From NCBI RefSeq assembly GCF_027942865.1, contig NC_134509.1, forward strand, positions 30,078,197 to 30,142,196: a stretch of DNA of 64,000 bases. The letters run 5' to 3'. The notes beneath the pieces were generated by a model. It had not been told where the DNA came from, did not search any database, and saw only the letters and a program-made list of their open reading frames with translations. A program made the translations under genes and the position numbers. This DNA is from Odontesthes bonariensis. Taxonomy: Eukaryota; Chordata; Actinopteri; Atheriniformes; Atherinopsidae. Numbering within the stretch: position 1 is the stretch's first letter; the number at the start of each line of letters is the position of its first letter. Of this stretch, positions 60,223 through 64,000 are shown in pieces.

Positions 60223-63200
60223 CTGCACAGAATGACAGATGAGTAAGAGATATATGTAGATGGAAATGGTTGACGGTAAGATTTCAGATAGGTCATTTTT
60301 AAGAAAAAGCTTCACATTGTTGTGTCATCAGATTATGTCACTACTTTGTAACACGTTACCGTGTGGTTGGGTGGAAGATGAGCTATAAGGATTTAGGAAA
60401 CCTCTTCTACGACTTTTTTATGTACAGGCTGTGCGTGTATATTTGGTTGTTAACCCAGTTAGTGTGTTTATCTGCAGTGCACTGTCCTACCTGCAGCCAC
60501 AAAAAAGATGCCTGCACTAAGCAGGATGTTGTTCTTGCTGCTGTAGACGCGTCCAACCCCGACACAGAGGCCACCCAACATCAGGAGAATGGTGCTGAGA
60601 ATTGGGAATAGGCTTGATGCACGCACTATACCTGTTCATGGACAAAATGAAGGCGTCCTGTCAACGGATAGTGTTACCCACCGATATTAGCTTATCACAT
60701 GCAGTGCTGTGCAAATGTCTTGAGCTACCCTTTATTTCTTACAGCCAGGAAAACAGGATGAAAACAGGTGCAAATACATATGGATATATGGTATATAAGG
60801 TAAAAACAGAGTTTGTACAATTCTAATGAGCTTAAAAGTCAATATTTGGCATGAGCACCTTTATTCTTCAATACAGCCTGAAGCCTCTTAGACAAGCTTT
60901 CTTGTCATTTCTTTAAGTAGTCAAAGCGCTTCTTTGCATGTTGGCTGCCTTTTGCTCCATTCTCTATCAAGATGATCTCAAACTGTAATACATTTGCATC
61001 ACAAAATTGTTCTCCAGGAAAAAGTCAGACCTCAGAATCGCTTGGCGCTATTTTCTCTCCCTTCGTATCACTGCGTGCTGCCGCCTGCCAACAGCCGCAC
61101 CTGTTACGGTGTTTACTGCTCGGAAGCAGGGGACTGCTCGGTCTGCACTTCGGTCTGCACGGTCTACACAGCACGTAGTGATACGAAGGGAGAGAAAATA
61201 GGGCCAAGCGATTGTGAGGTCTGACTTTTTCCTGGAGAATGATTTTGTGATGCAAATATATTACTCTTTTGAACGCATATTGTTTTGTGAAGCAAAACGC
61301 TTTATTTTTGCAACCCCAGCCAACTAGCCGGACTACCTTCGTCAACGCCAAAATGAACTCGGCTCTCAGCACAGAACTATTCCTTTAAAGCTGCCGTCGG
61401 CAGGTTTTCAAAATTCCGAGTCTAAAGTCGGAAAATTCGAACTGATACAACTTTCAGGTCCCTCCCCCAACCTCTACCAAGCTCCAAACCGCCCCCCAAA
61501 CCCCTCCCCCTCTGTGGACGAGGTTGTGCACGTGAGTTCACACCAGTGTGCGCGCACACAAGCTGGGGCAGACTCACGCTCAGCATGGAAGACGTGGTTG
61601 GTGACTGTTCTGCTCAGATAATAGATCAATAATAAACCTAACGTGATTGGTTAAAAACAGCCGGGAGCGCTCGATTTTTGCAACCACGATTACAGGCTTT
61701 AGAGGGAGCTACAGAATTCGGGATTTTTCCTAAACAGCCTATTTAATATTTAGCTAATATGACTAAAAAAGAGGCAGCTTTAACATCAAGGCTATGAGGA
61801 GGATTTGTCATACCATAAGACCTAGAGCCACTGATTTTCAGTACAATTCTTGTGTTCATTTGACATACCTCAGCCTTTTTTACCTGTTTCCCTTTCTTAA
61901 GAATGGCTTCTTGACAACCATCTTTCCTTAAAGACCATTTCTGATGAGGCTTCAATGAACAGTAGATGGACTCAGTCTCCTGCCTTTGCTGGATTTTTTC
62001 TATTTCTTAAGGACATCCCCTTCAGAATTTGCTTTCCTTCGTTGGTAGTCCTAAATCTACTACTTCTTCTTTTGACACTTATTTCTTTACCTCAGTTGTT
62101 TTAAAGAACACTGCACACCATGTTGACATATGCCACGTTTTTGGCACCTTGTTGGTGCAAGAATACAATCTTATATCTAACTATTATATCTATCAATTTT
62201 TCTTTGGTTGGCCAGTAGATGACTGCTGTGTCTACAGGTTCAATTCATGAATTCTCATGCTGACATGATGACAATGCATGCTCACACTTACTCCTATCGC
62301 CGGCTTAAAATCAACTTTATCCTAGCATGCATGTCTTAAGACTGTGGGAAGAAAAAAGAGATCTATGTTGCATGAAAAAATTCATGCAACCCAGTGACAG
62401 CCTACCCACCAACAGTATCCAGTCCAGAAACCTCTAACTGTGAGGCAACAATGGTAACCACTGTATCACTGTAACTTAAGCAAACATCAGTGTTTGCCTT
62501 TTATTTTTAGACTCATTTGGGATACGAGCTATTTATCATCGTTATCAGTTTTTCTTCTGATTTTCACTTTTTTGCCAAAGTTTGGTTTTAGTTTGTTTGT
62601 TTTGTTTTGGCACCTAAAATACTTGGTAAAGCTAAAGATAAGTAATTTTTTTTTTTTAGAATTTTGGCCACATATTCCAAAGTCTCTGACAAATCCAGAG
62701 CATAAACTTCTGCCCAATGCTGTAGTTTTCAACCTACCATGAGTAAGAAAGCTATGTCATCTCAATTATAGGCTACAGCTGCCTTGACTTGGATTATCTG
62801 TGTTTCCAAAATGGGTGAACAGATGGATGGGTTTCACTCATTCTCTTATGTGTTGTTACAATGATTGCAATTAAAAAGGGTTTAATTAAAACAAATAGAG
62901 TTTGTCTGTGTTATATTATGTGTTGCTGTAAATCAGAATTTTGTAAAGGTTAAAGTTTTAATCACTGCATTCATGAGAGGAATTGGAATGTCTGTGCAGT
63001 CAAGCTGTTCCTGAAATAGAAGTACATAAAAGGGATATATATACCTAACACACAATAAGTCTGCCTCAACTGAAATGAGAGGGATGAAAGATGACCAAAA
63101 ATATTCAGATGTTCAACAGGTTAACGTTTGTAGAGGTACTGATTAGAAACTTTTGCTGCCTTTTCATGACATAGATGAAGTGAGTACAGTTTAATTTTCC

Positions 63201-63696
63201 TGTGCATGTTGAAATTCATTGATTCGGACAGCAGAATAAATAGAAAAGCTATATTAGGGCAAACAGCAAAAATGTAAACACAATGTATGGGATGTTGACT
63301 GTGGCTGATCTTTTCTTTTTAACAAAAGCTTTAATTGAAAAACCTTAGTAAAATATCAAATTAGGTCTTAGAGTTCTTATACGGGTAAAGTCTTCCTTCT
63401 TTCAGACAAGCTGTATTGCACATCAAGCTACAGACTTCATTATCAGCAGAGCTGCTATTACTGTCATGACATCAGGCTTTTTAAGGGAGGGGATAGAGAT
63501 GTCATGACACATTAAGTACCCTTGTGATAACTCCATCATCACTGAAGAAAAAAAAAAGGAAAGATGATTAAGCACTGAGGTGTTTGAAGATGAAGAGGTT
63601 GCACTGACTTACGTAAGATGTACTCTGAGCTGTCTGTATCATAGTCGTTGTCCTCTGGAAAATGATTGATCCGGAAACAGCTCCCTTTGTTTATAC
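59669..63696 (-). CDS. cacng4: CACNG4, type I TARP gamma-4 (exon 1 beyond window)
   Basis: Gamma-4 is a four-pass TARP that traffics AMPA receptors and slows their gating. Exons here: complement of 63613-63696 (84 bp), 60491-60631 (141 bp), 59669-60222 (554 bp). The exon sizes equal those of mammalian type I TARPs. Visible: [25 protein letters not shown] (first loop, given here only as its key parts FRINHFPED and SSEYILR), [16 protein letters not shown] (TM2), [15 protein letters not shown] (TM3), [14 protein letters not shown] (TM4), a cytoplasmic [10 protein letters not shown] phospho-region and a C-terminal TTPV PDZ ligand. [16 protein letters not shown] favours gamma-4 over gamma-2, -3 and -8, and synteny with CACNG1 and HELZ agrees. 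Exon 1 (TM1, GLW motif) lies past 64000. Confidence 0.94.
60491..60631 (-). CDS. cacng4: CACNG4 exon 3
   Basis: 141 bp between ATGAACAG and GTAGGA on the reverse strand. Encodes [20 protein letters not shown] through AGIFFVAA plus one base of a Gly codon (TM2-TM3). Confidence 0.94.
60986..61384. mobile_element. Foldback element inside Tc1 copy 3
   Basis: 87-bp arms (60985-61071 and 61178-61264) are near-perfect inverted repeats (TTTGCATCACAAAATTG..., CTCCAGGAAAAAGTCAGACC). The right side extends to AGAACTATTCCT before TTAA (61385-61388). The matching left terminus is missing, so this copy is truncated on the left. Reverse-strand open frames here are repeat-derived. Confidence 0.8.
61389..61779. 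mobile_element. TTAA-flanked MITE (AGCTGCC ends), 391 bp
   Basis: Begins AGCTGCCGTCGGC and ends GAGGCAGCT, short inverted ends, with TTAA on both sides (61385-61388 and 61780-61783). It directly abuts the previous element, sharing its TTAA. No coding potential. Confidence 0.75.
63613..63696 (-). CDS. cacng4: CACNG4 exon 2
   Basis: 84 bp between CTCCACAG and GTAAGT on the reverse strand. Encodes [15 protein letters not shown] through SSEYIL and one base of a split Arg codon. Confidence 0.94.
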
Positions 63697-64000
63697 CTGT
63701 GGAGAAGCCAAAAGCACAGTGAGGGCAATTGTGACTTATGCCTACATTAACAACATGATCAGCACATTTAAGAAATATTATTTGTATAATATTTGTCATG
63801 AGAAGCTCTAGCATAAGAGGGATTTAAATTAACCAATCATCAATCAATCTTTCAGTCAATATGGAACATTGATGATTCTGTGCATACAATATCTAAGTTA
63901 TAGGTGAAATGTCATGCTCTCCCTCTAACCATATCAGAAACCACAGGCTGGTTTGGATTTAAAAATCTCAGGATCTAAGGCCCTCAGGGACCTTCTATTC
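63697..64000 (-). other. CACNG4 intron 1 (cut by window)
   Basis: Intronic sequence upstream of exon 2 on the reverse strand; no further exon seen before the window ends. Confidence 0.8.

Larger units (their letters stand above)
60701..62165 (-). mobile_element. Tc1-like deletion derivative, copy 3 (carrying two insertions)
   Basis: Starts GCAGTGCTGTGCAAATGTCTTGAG and runs through the same sequence as copy 1 (AGCCAGGAAAAC, ATTCTAATGAGC, TTTCTTGTCATTTCTTTAAG). It is interrupted at 60986 and resumes at about 61784 through the GAGGATTTGTCATACC junction to the N-terminal transposase half (reverse strand: [18 protein letters not shown]). Right end approximate. The catalytic core is absent. Confidence 0.78.
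60632..63612 (-). other. CACNG4 intron 2 with nested transposons
   Basis: Bounded by GTAAGT and ATGAACAG on the reverse strand. Contains a Tc1 derivative (about 60701-62165) interrupted by two adjacent smaller elements. The remaining 1.4 kb shows nothing recognised. Confidence 0.85.

Noticed and set aside
61025..61372. 115-codon reverse frame ([19 protein letters not shown])
   Set aside because: A translation of foldback-element sequence; the same peptide appears from both arms, so it is not a gene.
59669..63696. Assignment to stargazin (gamma-2), gamma-3 or gamma-8
   Set aside because: All share the RRTTPV end, but the tail wording ([16 protein letters not shown]) and neighbours CACNG1/HELZ point to gamma-4.

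Overview
The window is vertebrate nuclear DNA, almost certainly from a teleost fish. It holds multi-exon genes with conserved vertebrate proteins, long AT-rich introns, GT/AG splice sites, and an interspersed-repeat set typical of ray-finned fish: L2-, Rex1- and Rex3/RTE-like LINEs, a tRNA-derived SINE, Tc1-like deletion derivatives, hAT-like and TTAA-flanked non-autonomous elements, and many simple repeats. Nothing prokaryotic is present.

Three protein genes are supported. (1) HELZ (helicase with zinc finger) runs on the + strand from 1085 to 25143. Sixteen exons encode its last 1289 residues, from inside the SF1/Upf1-like helicase core to the natural stop. The CCCH zinc finger and helicase motifs I/Ia lie left of the window. 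Every splice phase closes only if one intron (16525-16628) uses a GC donor. (2) CACNG1 (muscle calcium-channel gamma-1 subunit) is complete on the - strand, with four exons from 44554 down to 32010 (230 residues). (3) CACNG4 (type I TARP gamma-4) is on the - strand, exons 2-4 only (63696 down to 59669), ending in the PDZ ligand TTPV. Its first exon lies beyond the right edge. The order HELZ-CACNG1-CACNG4 with HELZ pointing towards CACNG1 matches the human 17q24 arrangement, so this is a conserved synteny block.

Layout: 1-25143 HELZ 3' half, with intronic insertions (a long foldback element at 18972-19640, an L2 fragment at 20911-22610, a hAT-like element at 22699-23798); 25144 to about 29600 probable long HELZ 3' UTR; about 29600-32009 tail-to-tail zone with a Tc1 derivative; 32010-44554 CACNG1, with a 794-bp element in intron 1; 44555-45343 CACNG1 upstream region with a MEF2-consensus site; 45344-55420 a transposon island (hAT-like element, Tc1 derivative split by a TTAA element carrying a P2X7-ballast/ZCD-like remnant, a second hAT-like element, a nearly open Rex1/L2-type LINE, a SINE, a Rex3/RTE fragment and a decayed second LINE copy); 55420-59668 unannotated sequence including the CACNG4 3' UTR; 59669-64000 CACNG4 3' part with a nested transposon stack in intron 2.

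The three genes do not form one pathway. HELZ acts on mRNA (PABP binding, CCR4-NOT-linked decay and translation control). CACNG1 is an accessory subunit of the skeletal-muscle L-type channel. CACNG4 is an AMPA-receptor auxiliary subunit. I found no clearly new gene system. The most unusual material is in the mobile elements, above all the 47345-48354 element and the three Tc1 derivatives that appear to share one internal deletion. All family assignments come from recognising sequence by eye; no search was run.
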